In this document: positions 12,800-22,480 of the stretch, one piece after another | Layout: the number at the start of each line of letters is the position of its first letter | Numbering within the stretch: the first letter of the stretch is position 1 | Assembly (NCBI GenBank): GCA_022702705.1 | Contig: CM040428.1 | Span: 91,632,287-91,696,286, forward strand | DNA from: Papilionanthe hookeriana x Papilionanthe teres | Taxonomy: Eukaryota; Streptophyta; Magnoliopsida; Asparagales; Orchidaceae | Reading direction: 5' to 3' | Length of the DNA stretch: 64,000 nucleotides | Position numbers and translations under genes: made by a program | The notes under the pieces: generated by a model | What the model saw: only the letters and a program-made list of their open reading frames with translations | Told to the model about the DNA's origin: nothing | Database searches by the model: none

Positions 12800-13000
12800 T
12801 CCACGCGGCGCCGCGTCAACCTCGGCAGCTCCGAAACGCCGCGTGTCGCGCTCCCATTCGACGCCGCCATCCGAGTCGGCGGCCGGGCCCCGCGGTTCTC
12901 GTACCGTCTCCCGGTCCGACGCGATCCTGGCCGTCCGTGCGCGCGTGTATCGAATGGACGGCATCCGTTCATCGTCCCCAAGTGTTCTCGCCGAGAGCGC
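12800..13000. promoter_or_regulatory. GC-rich, CpG-dense island in LTR-A with a 14-bp palindrome
   Basis: An abrupt change from AT-rich sequence to CpG-dense sequence, beginning with the perfect palindrome ACGCGGCGCCGCGT (12803-12816). It lies about 600-800 bases downstream, in element sense, of the TATTTAAA candidate. A regulatory role is inference. Confidence 0.55.
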
Positions 13001-13596
13001 GTCCACACTAAATCCACTAAGATCTCACTCGATTCTCGATGGATTTTCATGTTCTTATACTCATGGATTCGTCTTGAAGAGACGAACACATCTATACTGG
13101 CTAACATGCATTGAAACTAAGGCATTTGAAATGGAGAATCTCCGAAGCTCGGGATGGATAGTTAACTCATACCTTAGCTCGGAGAAGTGTGGCTTCAATC
13201 CGAGAGTTGTTGCACCTTCGATTGGGTCCCGGCAAGCTCCGGATGAAGTCTCCGGTGCAGTGAATCGCCTAGCTATGAAAGTGACCACAGCTCGATCACA
13301 AAGCTTGGAGGGCTGGAGCAAGCCGGGTGGCTCGGAGATGGGGCTTTCGGTGGGAAACTTCTCCTCTTGGTCCGAGTGAAGGTGTAGGACCGGTCGATTT
13401 GAGGATTGGCTCACCTGTGGCAAAGTGTCCTGGTTTTGGGTGGAATTTCGGTTGAGAAATTGGGCTCGTTGGTGGGGATTAGGGCAAATTGACACCGGGG
13501 ATCAACTCGCTCAAGGATGGTGAAGGGTTTGGAACAATTTTGGCGAGTTTCGGCGGGGTTTGTGCTTGGCTCCCCTTTGGCCGAGAGGGTGAGGGG

Positions 13597-13604
13597 TTTA
13601 AATA
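13597..13604 (-). promoter_or_regulatory. TATA-box candidate (TATTTAAA) in LTR-A
   Basis: Element-sense CTATTTAAACCCC followed by C-rich sequence, the usual look of a plant core promoter and 5' untranslated start. It is conserved in LTR-B and LTR-C. If used, R-U5 would be about 5 kb long. Confidence 0.45.
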
Positions 13605-15968
13605 GGAGAGGGTGGAAGGCCTCCGGGGGAGTTAGGGCTTGGGATCGGCTGCTACGGTGAGGAGAAGATCGGCCATGGTAGCCAGCTGGGGATGGGGCGG
13701 CTCGGCAAGTGAGAATTTCAATGTTGGCTCACATGTGAACTTTCGGCCATGGTGTTGTCCGGCGGCCCGGTGGCCGGCCGGCCAGGCATGGGTCACCCTC
13801 CAGGTCAGGTGGGTCAGGGCTGGAGGTTTGTGCAATCAATTGGCCATGGACATGTGTAAAGGCTTTGATCCAAAGTGGAATGGGGCATGGCTAGATTTGA
13901 ACCTAAATGGGTCAACCCACCCATTTGGGCTAGGTGCACCACCCGAGGCCTGGTTTTGGCTGAGGGAAAAGTGATTTGGCTCAGCATAATCAGTAGGGTC
14001 AAGTCACCATCCAAGCACAATTAGGCTTAAGCATGGTTTAGTGGAAACATGGAAGTGGTTAATCACCTTTAGGAATTAAGGAAAGAGCCTCCTCCTTTTG
14101 CCCAAAATGGCATGGTGACATGTAAAGAGGCTCTCATGGCTTGCATATGGCTTATGCATGGCTCCATGGCTCCATTTGGCTTGGGAAAAGTAAAGTCAAT
14201 TTCATGGAAATGGATTTAAGGAAAATTTTAGTATTTAGGGGTGATTTGGCATGAGGCTTCATTTGGAATAATTCAATGATGATTTTAGGACTTAGGTAAT
14301 GGATTTAATTAAATGGATGACAAATGGAGATGTCATGTGGGCTTTAGGGTAGATTTGGGCTTTTGAATTTTGAAGGAAATGGGCTTTTAAGAAGGTTTAA
14401 GGGAAGTGGGCTTTTAAGTTTAAGGATGTGTTCATGGATGGGAATTTTTGTAGAAGTTTGGGCCAAATAGTTGTTGGTTTTGGTTTAGGGATGTTTCATG
14501 AATAATTTGAAATAGATTTAAGGTGGTTTGGGTTTGAATTGGGTTGAATTTGGGTTTATTTGGTAAATGGGCCAATGTAGGTCAAATTAGGCTAACTTGG
14601 GCCAATGTTGGGCTAGGGTTGAAATTGATGTAAAATAAATGTTAAGAAATGTTTATGGGAGTGTTTCAAAGAGGTTTTGGCTCTGGTTGGGTTTTAATTT
14701 TGGGGTTTGGGCCTATTTGGGTTAGATTTGGGTTTAGGTCAAAATTGGGCTTTTTGATTTTGGGTTGAATTTGAGTGGGGTTTGGGTCAAAATCTTGGGC
14801 AAATCATGTTAGTGTTTTGTTTATGAGGATGTTAAGGAAGTTTTAGAAAAGATTTGGGGTTAATTGGAGTTGAATTGGGTGAGTTTGGGTTAAGTTTGGG
14901 TCATGGGTCCAAATTTGGGCTTTAAGGCCCAAAGTGAAATTGGATCCAAATGTCAATCAAATTGGACTTGGATTTGGTCTAAATTGGTATTGGGAATGTT
15001 GAATTGAAGTTTAGAATTGAATTGGACCAAAATTGGGGTCAATTGGGTATGTTTGGTTTGACATTGGGTCCACTTTGGGTTAAAATGGGTCAATTTGGGG
15101 GTTTTGACAAAAGTAGGGTAAATTGACAAAATTGGCCCATGGTGTAATTGGACAAAATGAAATTGGGAATATTTGGGATTTTCTGGAATTTTCTGGGAAT
15201 TTTCTGAATTTTTGGATTTTTAGGCCAAGAAGGGTATTTTGGGTATTTGGAGGGTATTGGGGGGTTTTCTTGGAATTTTTGGTATTTTTGGGTATGGATG
15301 ATCAATTTGAGTGATGTGGAGGTGTTTGGGATTGATTTTGGAAAATTTTAGGTAATTTGGAGATTTTGCAAAAATTTGGGTAATTCGAGGTTTTGGGTAG
15401 GTTTAGTAGGTGTAGGGTCCCGGGGTCGAAAATTGAAAATTTGGGAAATTGAAGATTGGGTGAATTTAGGTGGAAAGAAATCATTTTGGTTGAGCCATGA
15501 AGCCATTTCAAGCCCATATGAGCCATGAAAGGACTCATTTGAGGCATTCATTATGTTGTTCCTAACCCTCTTGCTCGAGGGCTTAGGGGTTAAGGACCAT
15601 CCATGTGAATCACCTACATGAGTCGGGAGGTCAAGTTGGGTATGGGTGTGGTTTTAGGAAGTGTGTGGAAATGTAGTGTGTAAGTGTAGTGTATAAGTGT
15701 AATGTGTGTGTAAGTCGGCCCCTTCATCGGACCGGACCACCTGGGGGTAGTCTAAGGCCAAAGAGTCCTATAGGAACTCATCCTTTAAACTTCCACATTT
15801 GATTTCAACCCTCTAGGTGATTAGGGGTCTATGGTCAAGTTTGTGGAGTTTGCGGGGAGTTTAGAAGTGGTTTGAATTTCTAAAAGGCGGGTCCCAATTC
15901 TAGTCCTCTAAGATAGTCAAAGGAAAAAGCCTAAGGCTAGATCCTAAGCACTAAAAAGAAGAAGGGAA

Positions 15969-15989
15969 GACCTCATCAAAAATGAGGTC
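15969..15989. other. Terminal palindrome at the outer end of LTR-A
   Basis: GACCTCAT and ATGAGGTC, an 8-bp perfect stem with a 5-base loop, 4 bases from the LTR end. It is conserved in LTR-B (29835-29855, one change). It is weaker in LTR-C (49487-49507, ATGAGG reads ATGTGG). Confidence 0.6.
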
Positions 15990-15993
15990 AACA

Positions 15994-16880
15994 GGCCCGT
16001 TGGCATTTTTTTTCCCAAACAAATTTGGCATCCTTTTTAATTAATGCCGAGAAGGGCTGACACCTACCTGACAAGTTTGAGATAAAGCATCGAAGATATG
16101 CCAGCTTCCCTTAAAAGGATCGTAGTTGTTTTAAGGTTTTAGGAGGCGGCATCTCTAAGATAGCTTTAATCTTTTCCGGATCAATTTCGATCCCGCGATG
16201 TTGGACAACAAATCCTAAGAATTTCCCAGAGGTAACGCCGAAGGCGCATTTTAAGGGGTTCATCTTAAGGTTGTATTGTCTCAGTCGCTCAAAAACAATT
16301 CTCAAATTATACAGGTGATCCTCCTTCAGTTTGCTTTTGATGACCACATCATCCACATAGCACTCAACTTGGTTGTGAATGAGCTCATCAAAAATCTTTG
16401 TCATTGCTCTTTGGTATGTTGCTCCTGCGTTCTTTAGTCCGAATGGCATTACTGTGTAGCAATACACTCCGATTGGTGTTCTGAATGTCGTGAGCTTTTC
16501 GTCTTCTGGTGTCATCTTTATCTGGTTGTATCCTGAAGATCCATCCATGAATGAAATTTTTTCATGTGTTGAAGCAATGTCGATCATCAATTCTGGGATT
16601 GGCAGTGGAAATTCATCCTTCGAACATGCTTTGTTCAAGTCTCTGAAATCTACGCAGATTCTGATCTGACCCTTCTTCTTCCTGACTGGTACCACATTGG
16701 CTAGCCAAGTAGTATATTGTTCTTCTCGGACAAATTTAACGTCGATTAGCTTCTTAACTTCAGCTATTACTTGTTGTTAAATTTCCAAACGCATTCTTCT
16801 GGAAGCTTATCTGACTGGAACGGAAGTAGGATCCACTCCTAGTCTGTGAACTGCGACTTCTGGAGCTAATCCGGCATTTC
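15994..16880 (-). pseudogene. Reverse transcriptase of element B, C-terminal part cut by LTR-A
   Basis: The open frame 16111-16695 (194 codons) gives ICVDFRDLNKACSKDEFPLP (residues 13-32), the YCYTVMPFGLKNAGATYQRA block and the YVDD box (residues 113-116), so the polymerase palm is intact. Upstream, a stop interrupts the fingers near 16777. At 15994 the element stops, abutting LTR-A. Confidence 0.85.
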
Positions 16881-17900
16881 ATCGTAACTCCAAGCAAAAC
16901 GAGTCCTTGAATTCCATTAATAGCTTGATCATTTCCTTGGAATCTTCTTTATTGAGTAAGGAGCTAACAAAGGTTGGTCTAGGCTTTTCATTAGTACCTA
17001 AGTTAACTTCCATTAACTCATCTATTGTAGATTTGATTTCTTCTTCGAATTCTGGTGGAGCGTCTCCAGTTTGTAGATCTTCAAGATCTTCTGTAGTTTC
17101 CAAACAGTCCTCATTAGGTTCGCAAGTGACAACCAAACAAAATTCTGTATCTTCAACTGAACCTACTGTGCCGAATCCGAGACCATGTTTTAAATTGGGA
17201 GGCAGACCGATATTATTCCATAATTTTTCGAAGTGTTGTGATCGAACTTTTGTCCATTGTTGAGGTAAGACACCACGCTGAATTAAATTTTGAACACAGG
17301 GATAGTACAACTCAAAAGGTAATTCCAATAATTCGGAAGAAGTGACATCTTCAAATTGTACATTGCTTTTAGTATTGGAAGAAGAAGTGCCACGGTAAAA
17401 TCTGATTGGCTTTGCACCGCTGCTATGTACTTCTTTGACCACCATACCCTCGATCTTATTAAACTGGATCGGGGTCAGGGTCATAGTGTGTACATAGTGA
17501 TTAATCTTCTCGTACATTGATTTGTATTCTTCGTTCTTTTCATCTTCGAGAAATCATGAATTGTGGTTTCTTTCGGTTTATTGTAGCTACTTCTTTCTTG
17601 ACTTCCTCTTCTTCCTCAGAGCTGTTCTCCCAATCAACATTGATCACCTTCTTTTTTTGTCCAACTGTCCCAGTGTCTCTTCCACGACCTCATCCCCGGC
17701 CTCGAGCTCGGATGCGAGTTCTGGAGAAACCTTCACCATCTCGCTGTAAGGGAGTGGTGAGTGACTGTTGGACTAGAACTTCAGGTTCTTCATCATCTCG
17801 AACTTCTTTTGCTTCATTTAGCACAGTATTTCTGGAGAATATTATTCTCTTCGGAGGTGCGTAATAAGCTGCATCTTCATGGATTCCAATCTCATGTACG
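16880..17900 (-). pseudogene. Protease-RT linker of element B
   Basis: A 212-codon open frame (16879-17517) encodes an acidic linker (ELMEVNLGTNEKPRPTF; LLNKEDSKEMIKLLMEF) of unknown role. It is preceded by an Arg/Gly segment (RTRIRARGRG) close to 17690-17720. It is present in all four elements and nearly identical in B, C and D. No known domain is recognised. Confidence 0.6.
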
Positions 17901-17979
17901 GAGAAAGGTTGCAAATCACCATTAATGCACTGTTCTCCTCCTTCGTAGTATTTTAGGCACTGATGCAGAGACGACGGTA

Positions 17980-18330
17980 CCATTCAGTTTTCATGAATCC
18001 ACGGCTGGCCCAGTAGAGCGTTGAACAATGTCTCAGAGTCAATTATGTTGAATTTTGCGGTTGTCTTTGCTAAGTCACCGGTCTTCATCAACAGTGCTAT
18101 TGATCGAAGGGCTCTTTCTCCTTTCTTAGTAACATCTTGTCCGCTTCAAGCTCGCGAGCATCAATTTCCAAGTATGCTAGCGTCTGAAGATTCATTATGT
18201 TGATCGATGCTCCTGGATCCACCAATACAATGGTCGGTTGTGATTAGATGTCCCAAGTAGTAGATCACTGTCCGTGAAGGTAACACCTCGCTGTTCCTTT
18301 AACGAGCAAACCTCGTCTATGGAATCTCCG
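17980..18330 (-). pseudogene. Protease of element B, internally deleted
   Basis: Flanking protease motifs are recognisable, but about 45 bp that in C and D encode the strand just before the active site (TIGKFTLSRVLVDPG) are missing near 18225. The active-site context is therefore rewritten (PLYWWIQEHRST). The protein would not fold as a protease. The LGRPWIHE-type end is also damaged. Confidence 0.72.
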
Positions 18331-18889
18331 GCCATCTGAGCTAAACAAATCTCTGGATCAAGTATGGCCTTGATTAAAGCTTCCCTCATCTCTTTTGATA
18401 AGATGAGAGCGTCGTAGATGCTCAGTTTGGCTAATAGTTTCCTAAGATAGGCTAGCACGTTATAGTCCACTTTGTTAGCATGTGTCTCAGTTTCTTCCCG
18501 AATGGTCAATTCTTCTGCTGGGGTTGATTCTTCCTGAACAACCACCTGCTTTCCTTTGTCTTTTGAACCCATTCTCGGAGGTAAAATCCTTCCGCTCCTT
18601 AAATTGACTTCTGTGATTTCTTCTTAATCTGGTACTGAGTTTACAGGTGTCTCCTTTTGAATCAGCATGACAGGTTCTTCTGGAGTTGCTTCGGAATCTG
18701 AAAGCTCTAACTCTATTATGATTGGAGTTCCTTGAAATTCACAAATGGATTCATCGCTTGTTGAACTTTCATAGCCTTCTTGGTGAATGTCTCCTTTGTC
18801 ATCGTGATTGTCGAGGTTATGTATGATTTGAGAATTGTTATTGGTATCAAAATCAGGATCTGAATTTGATTGGTTGTCGTTAGTTACTT

Positions 18890-20887
18890 AATCATTAGAA
18901 ACAGTCAAAACATAGCCAATGCCATAACTCTTATCATTATAAGATCCCGCCAGAGCGAGCAAATAATCATACAGAGTCAGAGGTTCGAGGAATTTTTCCC
19001 GGAATCGGAAACAACCATCCTAGGATAAGCAGCCCATAGTCTAGCCTTAGAAGCCTCGGTCCTTTCTTCTTCTACAATCTCCTTCTTTTCTATGATCTTT
19101 TCTTCCTGGGGCGGTTCTTCAATTGCAAGCGATAGCGCCGGCTTGACAGGTTTAAACTCTGAGTTGAAGCATGCTCCGAAGCGGCCTGGATGTGGTCCAA
19201 AATTTTCTTCGATGACTTCGTCCAAGCGGTACTCCATCCATCATCAGTTGTGTAAGGGTCTATCGGAACAATGGGATCCGTTGAAATAACATTGACAGAA
19301 TGTCCTTTCTGGGGTTCTTTCATGTATTCCGTCGGGATCGTTATGTTCCTCTTTTGGGAGATTTTTGTCAAGCCAACTCTTGAAGGTGATGCAATCCTCT
19401 ATCTTATGTCCAAGCATCTGGTGGTAAGGGCAGTAGTTGGGATGGTCCTTCTTATTAACTTCTTCTGGCTTCTTGGGTTCTGGCAGTCGAAAATCCAAAG
19501 TCTTCATCAAGCTGCGGAACATCTTTGACACTGCCTCATTCTTGAATGGATATTCTCTATTTATAAGCTCCTTTAACGTGCGTTGTGGGCGAGGCGGTTG
19601 TTCATATTGTTGAGTTGGCTGATAACCGGGTTGAGGTTGTTGGTAGTTCTGCTGAGGTTGTTGATAGCTGGACTGCGGCTGCTCCGGCTGTATTTCCATT
19701 GGCTGCTTGCCCTTATTGACTGCAGCGACGATCCCGAATCTCTCTTCAAATGTCTTCACAGGCTTCTGTTTGTCTATTTTATCGACGAAACTTAGTTGTT
19801 TCGCTTCCACTTGTAGGTTTTCGGCCTTGCTTAACAACTTCTCGAAAGTCTTAATCGTAAATCCCTTAAGGAGAAGTGCTATCGGGCCGTGAATGCTTTT
19901 AAGCAAGATACCGACGGCATGCTGCTCTTGTAGCTGTGGCTCACACTTCATGCTTAGATTCCTCCATCGAAGTATGTAGTCCACTAAAGTTTCGTTTGGT
20001 TTCTGTTTCTCCACGACTAAGTCACCGATGGTGATATGTTGCTGAGCTCCGGCAAACCATTTCATGAAGATGTTTTCTAACTCTAAAAATGTCTTTACCG
20101 AATTGTTTGGTAACTCTGCATACCAATCGAAAGCGATCCCTGACAGGCTGCTGACGAACTGTCGGAAGAGTAAGGCGTCACTTCCACCGGCGTTGCAACA
20201 ACTAGCGCAAAAATGTGCAACATGCTATCGAGGATTTCCGGTACCATCAAAAGTCTTGAACAGAGGTGGTACGAAGCCTTTTGGGTATTGTACTGCATTA
20301 AATTCTTCGGGGTAAGGCCTACCCGTCTGAATAGATGCTCCGCTCTTAGAGTGTGCTAAGGCTTCTCACACCTGTTGTTCTACCATGTTCTTGATGTCCT
20401 TCTCTAGAATCATATTCTGAGTGGAGTCTTTCTTTGGCTGATCATCTCCGTTAACGGATATAATCTCTTTTTCTCCTTCTGTAATATGAATAACTTCTGG
20501 AGGCATTTCTCTTTGGGGTTGAGCCTGACTCTGAAGAGTGGCTAGGGCTGCAGCCATCTCTTCCATCCTTTTAGCCATTTGAGAGATTGTATCATCTTTT
20601 TCTCGAATTTGTGCTCTTAATGCTTCCGGTTCATCTCTCTCCGCGACTTGCGGAGCACCTTGCGAAGCCGACGATGCTCGTGTCTCGACCATGTTGATCT
20701 CCACATATTCGTCGTCCATGAACTCTGACGTGTCAACTTCATCTCCAAACTTTTCTTCTCTTTCTCTTGCTAATCGTTGAATGTCAGTTCTTAGCTTTTC
20801 CATAGCGTCCTCCAATGCTCTTTTTTGTAAGGTTTCGCAGTTATCATTCGATGGCTGTTGGATTTCTTTCTTGGGAGTCCCCTTCAT
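18890..20887 (-). CDS. gag: Gag of element B (best preserved gag)
   Basis: The first open piece, 20366-20887 (173 codons from the ATG), is charged and heptad-like (MEKLRTDIQRLAREREEK; ISQMAKRMEEMAAALATL), consistent with coiled coils. The second, 19244-20065 (273 codons), holds the second half of the capsid domain (GDLVVEKQKPNETLVDYI). A Gln/Pro-rich linker follows at residues ~126-165. Then comes a variant zinc knuckle, CPYHQMLGHKIEDC, at residues 212-225: C-x2-H-x4-H-x4-C in place of the retroviral CCHC, as is common in plant Tat elements. One frame break separates the two pieces. Confidence 0.85.
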
Positions 20888-21955
20888 TGCAGTGGCGCTC
20901 TCTTTGGATTCGAGTCTCCTGATGAGACTTTCCTTTTCTGGTCATTGTTTCGGTCTTAATTGGCCAGTAGTAGGACGCCACACATCCTTCTAGCGACGAG
21001 AGGCCTGGGACCGGATGGTCCGTCAGCTGAATGCTTTGGAAGGTGGTATCCTCCCGATCCGTAAACCCGAAACAACAATAGGTGGACTAGCTTTCATCTT
21101 CTTATTCGGCTTTTCCGTGGCGATAACGGGTTCTACTCGCGACCGAGATGAGACTTGGCGGCACACCGCCCTATTCTTCTTAAAATCTCGGATACATGAC
21201 ATTTCTCCTTCTTTGCTAGCTTCTCTATCACAGTCTGTAGTCGGGCAAATGGTGTAGTCCTAGCCCTTTTCTTTCGGCTGTCGCTATAGTATGCGGGTTG
21301 AGGTAGTGCCAAAGCAATCTTACGGACATTTTCCTCATCAGCTACGGCAGAAAGGGGATGGAATCTACTTCCTTCCAAAAGCGGTGTATACTCAGGCAAT
21401 GGTATGTGCTCAGGTAGTGGTGTGTACTCAGGGATTTCTTCCAAGAAAGCAACTTCGGCGGCTACGGCCTTCACGGCAATCTTTCTTCCTCTCGTTTCTT
21501 CTGCGAGTCCGTGTTAGGGGTGGAACTCTTGAGCTGGACCCAATTTCGAAAACAGAAGGTCTCGCACGGAGATCTGTACCCTCCACGGTAACATGCTCGT
21601 TACAAATTTGAATTTCATGCCCTTTCAGTTTGGCGGAAGCCGGGGTAGATGCAGAGACGACTAGATCGGTGGGGGTAGAGATAACAGTTCTCCTATGGAC
21701 ATTAGTATTCCTCTCAGCTGGAACCCTTTACAAGGGAGGGAACTCTTGAGTTGATTTAAGGTTGAACTCGATCAGAGGTCTTTCAGTTTCAGGCACTTTG
21801 TGTGTAAGTGTGAAAAGGGTAACATCAGTGATCTTGACATTTGTGTTCTCGAATCCTTGCCCAAAACGGATGATCCCATTGTCGGGCAGCTCATCCTTGT
21901 AAACAGCGAAGTCCAGTCCGTTGGTGAAGGAGAAAATCAGCTTTGGGGCAGACAT
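20844..21955 (-). pseudogene. ORF1 of element B, unknown function, broken
   Basis: Start ATG at 21955 (MSAPKLIFSFTNGLDFAVY...), preceded by CTCGCAGAAA. The N-terminal ~75 residues are open. The frame is then broken and resumes at 21133-21474 with the EYTPLPE-type short repeats and a basic segment (DSRKKRARTTPF). The C-terminal frame runs past the gag ATG (20887) and stops at TGA 20844-20846. The 41-base offset between the gag ATG and this stop codon is the same in C and D, so the overlap is conserved. Confidence 0.62.
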
Positions 21956-22462
21956 TTTCTGCGAGGTAAATTCTGACTGTCAGTCCCAAGTTATGCTTCT
22001 TTTCATCAGGAGGAAAAGAAAAGAATTGAAAAGAGTCCGAACACATTTTTGTTCATGTATTTATAAAAAGGTGTTATTTGTTAAAAGAGTCATTCATTAG
22101 AGGGTTTGTTTATTAGGAACGAAATGTTCAAAGGTGTAGAGAAGGTAAGGAATCCGATTCAGAATTGGAAAGGAAGAGAAAGTCTTATGCAAGACTTCTC
22201 GACTTGAAGGTCCGCTCCTAAACTAACACCTATTGGGGTTCCACCCCACCTCAGAAAAGAGGTAAAAGGATCTCGGAACCTCTCCGTTTAGGGGTGTCTA
22301 AACAGTGGCTTCTAAATCCGAGAGGAGTTGGCTATACTTGTTCAAGACAAAAATGAACGGGGTATTCCAACGGAAGAATGGTAGTTTGGTCTACTAGGGG
22401 CACGAACTCACAACCGATTTATGAAAGCAAAACCATCTGATCAAAATGGAGAGAGAAACTAG
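21956..22462 (-). other. Untranslated leader of element B
   Basis: Same layout as in A. The complementary block is at 22226-22243, with one changed base (GGGGTTCCA), and the perfect 6-bp hairpin is at 22286-22303. Confidence 0.6.
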
Positions 22463-22480
22463 TCCCCAGCGGAGTCGCCA
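22463..22480 (-). promoter_or_regulatory. Primer-binding site of element B
   Basis: Same 18 bases as in element A, 5 bases (GAAGT) from the start of LTR-B. Intact. Confidence 0.9.

Larger units (their letters stand above)
1..15993 (-). mobile_element. Element A: Ogre/Tat-like Ty3/gypsy retrotransposon, partial
   Basis: The element reads right to left: 5' LTR (8514-15993), PBS, leader, ORF1, gag, protease, RT, RNase H, then integrase running off the left edge of the window. Its 3' LTR and the part that would hold the AlkB-like ORF lie outside. Its sequence is visibly more diverged from B, C and D than those three are from each other, so it is an older copy or a different subfamily. Its right edge abuts the RT/RNase H region of element B, which indicates nested insertion into B. 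Coding frames are broken many times. Confidence 0.9.
8514..15993 (-). repeat. LTR-A (5' LTR of element A), 7,480 bp
   Basis: On the plus strand it begins TGTCGGCATATTTTTAGG, 7 bases from the PBS, and ends GAGGTCAACA. The ends are TG...CA in either orientation. From left to right it holds an AT-rich segment with a TTTAA-type array (10615-10990), a GC island (about 12800-13000), a TATTTAAA promoter candidate on the minus strand at 13597-13604, a region dense in GGG runs (about 14330-15480) and a terminal palindrome. Open frames inside it are short and not conserved in LTR-B or LTR-C, so I call no gene here. It is diverged from the other LTRs throughout. Confidence 0.9.
15994..20887 (-). pseudogene. 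gag-pol: gag-pol of element B, truncated in RT/RNase H
   Basis: It starts at ATG 20887 and runs left through gag, protease and RT, until the sequence is replaced by LTR-A at 15993. RNase H and integrase are not in the window. The frame is interrupted by several indels and by a deletion of about 45 bp in the protease. Confidence 0.86.

Noticed and set aside
12843..13379. 178-codon plus-strand open frame in LTR-A
   Set aside because: It is not kept in LTR-B or LTR-C, runs against the element and owes its length to GC-rich sequence lacking stop codons.
13061..13495. 144-codon minus-strand open frame in LTR-A, partly echoed in LTR-B and LTR-C
   Set aside because: Only fragments (EEKFP, SSGAC.DPIE) are shared and the frame is broken elsewhere; more likely untranslated leader than a gene, though a degraded captured sequence is not excluded.
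14520..15100. Telomere-like repeats (TTTAGGG)
   Set aside because: Only scattered TTTGGG/TTTAGGG words occur, with no regular heptamer array.
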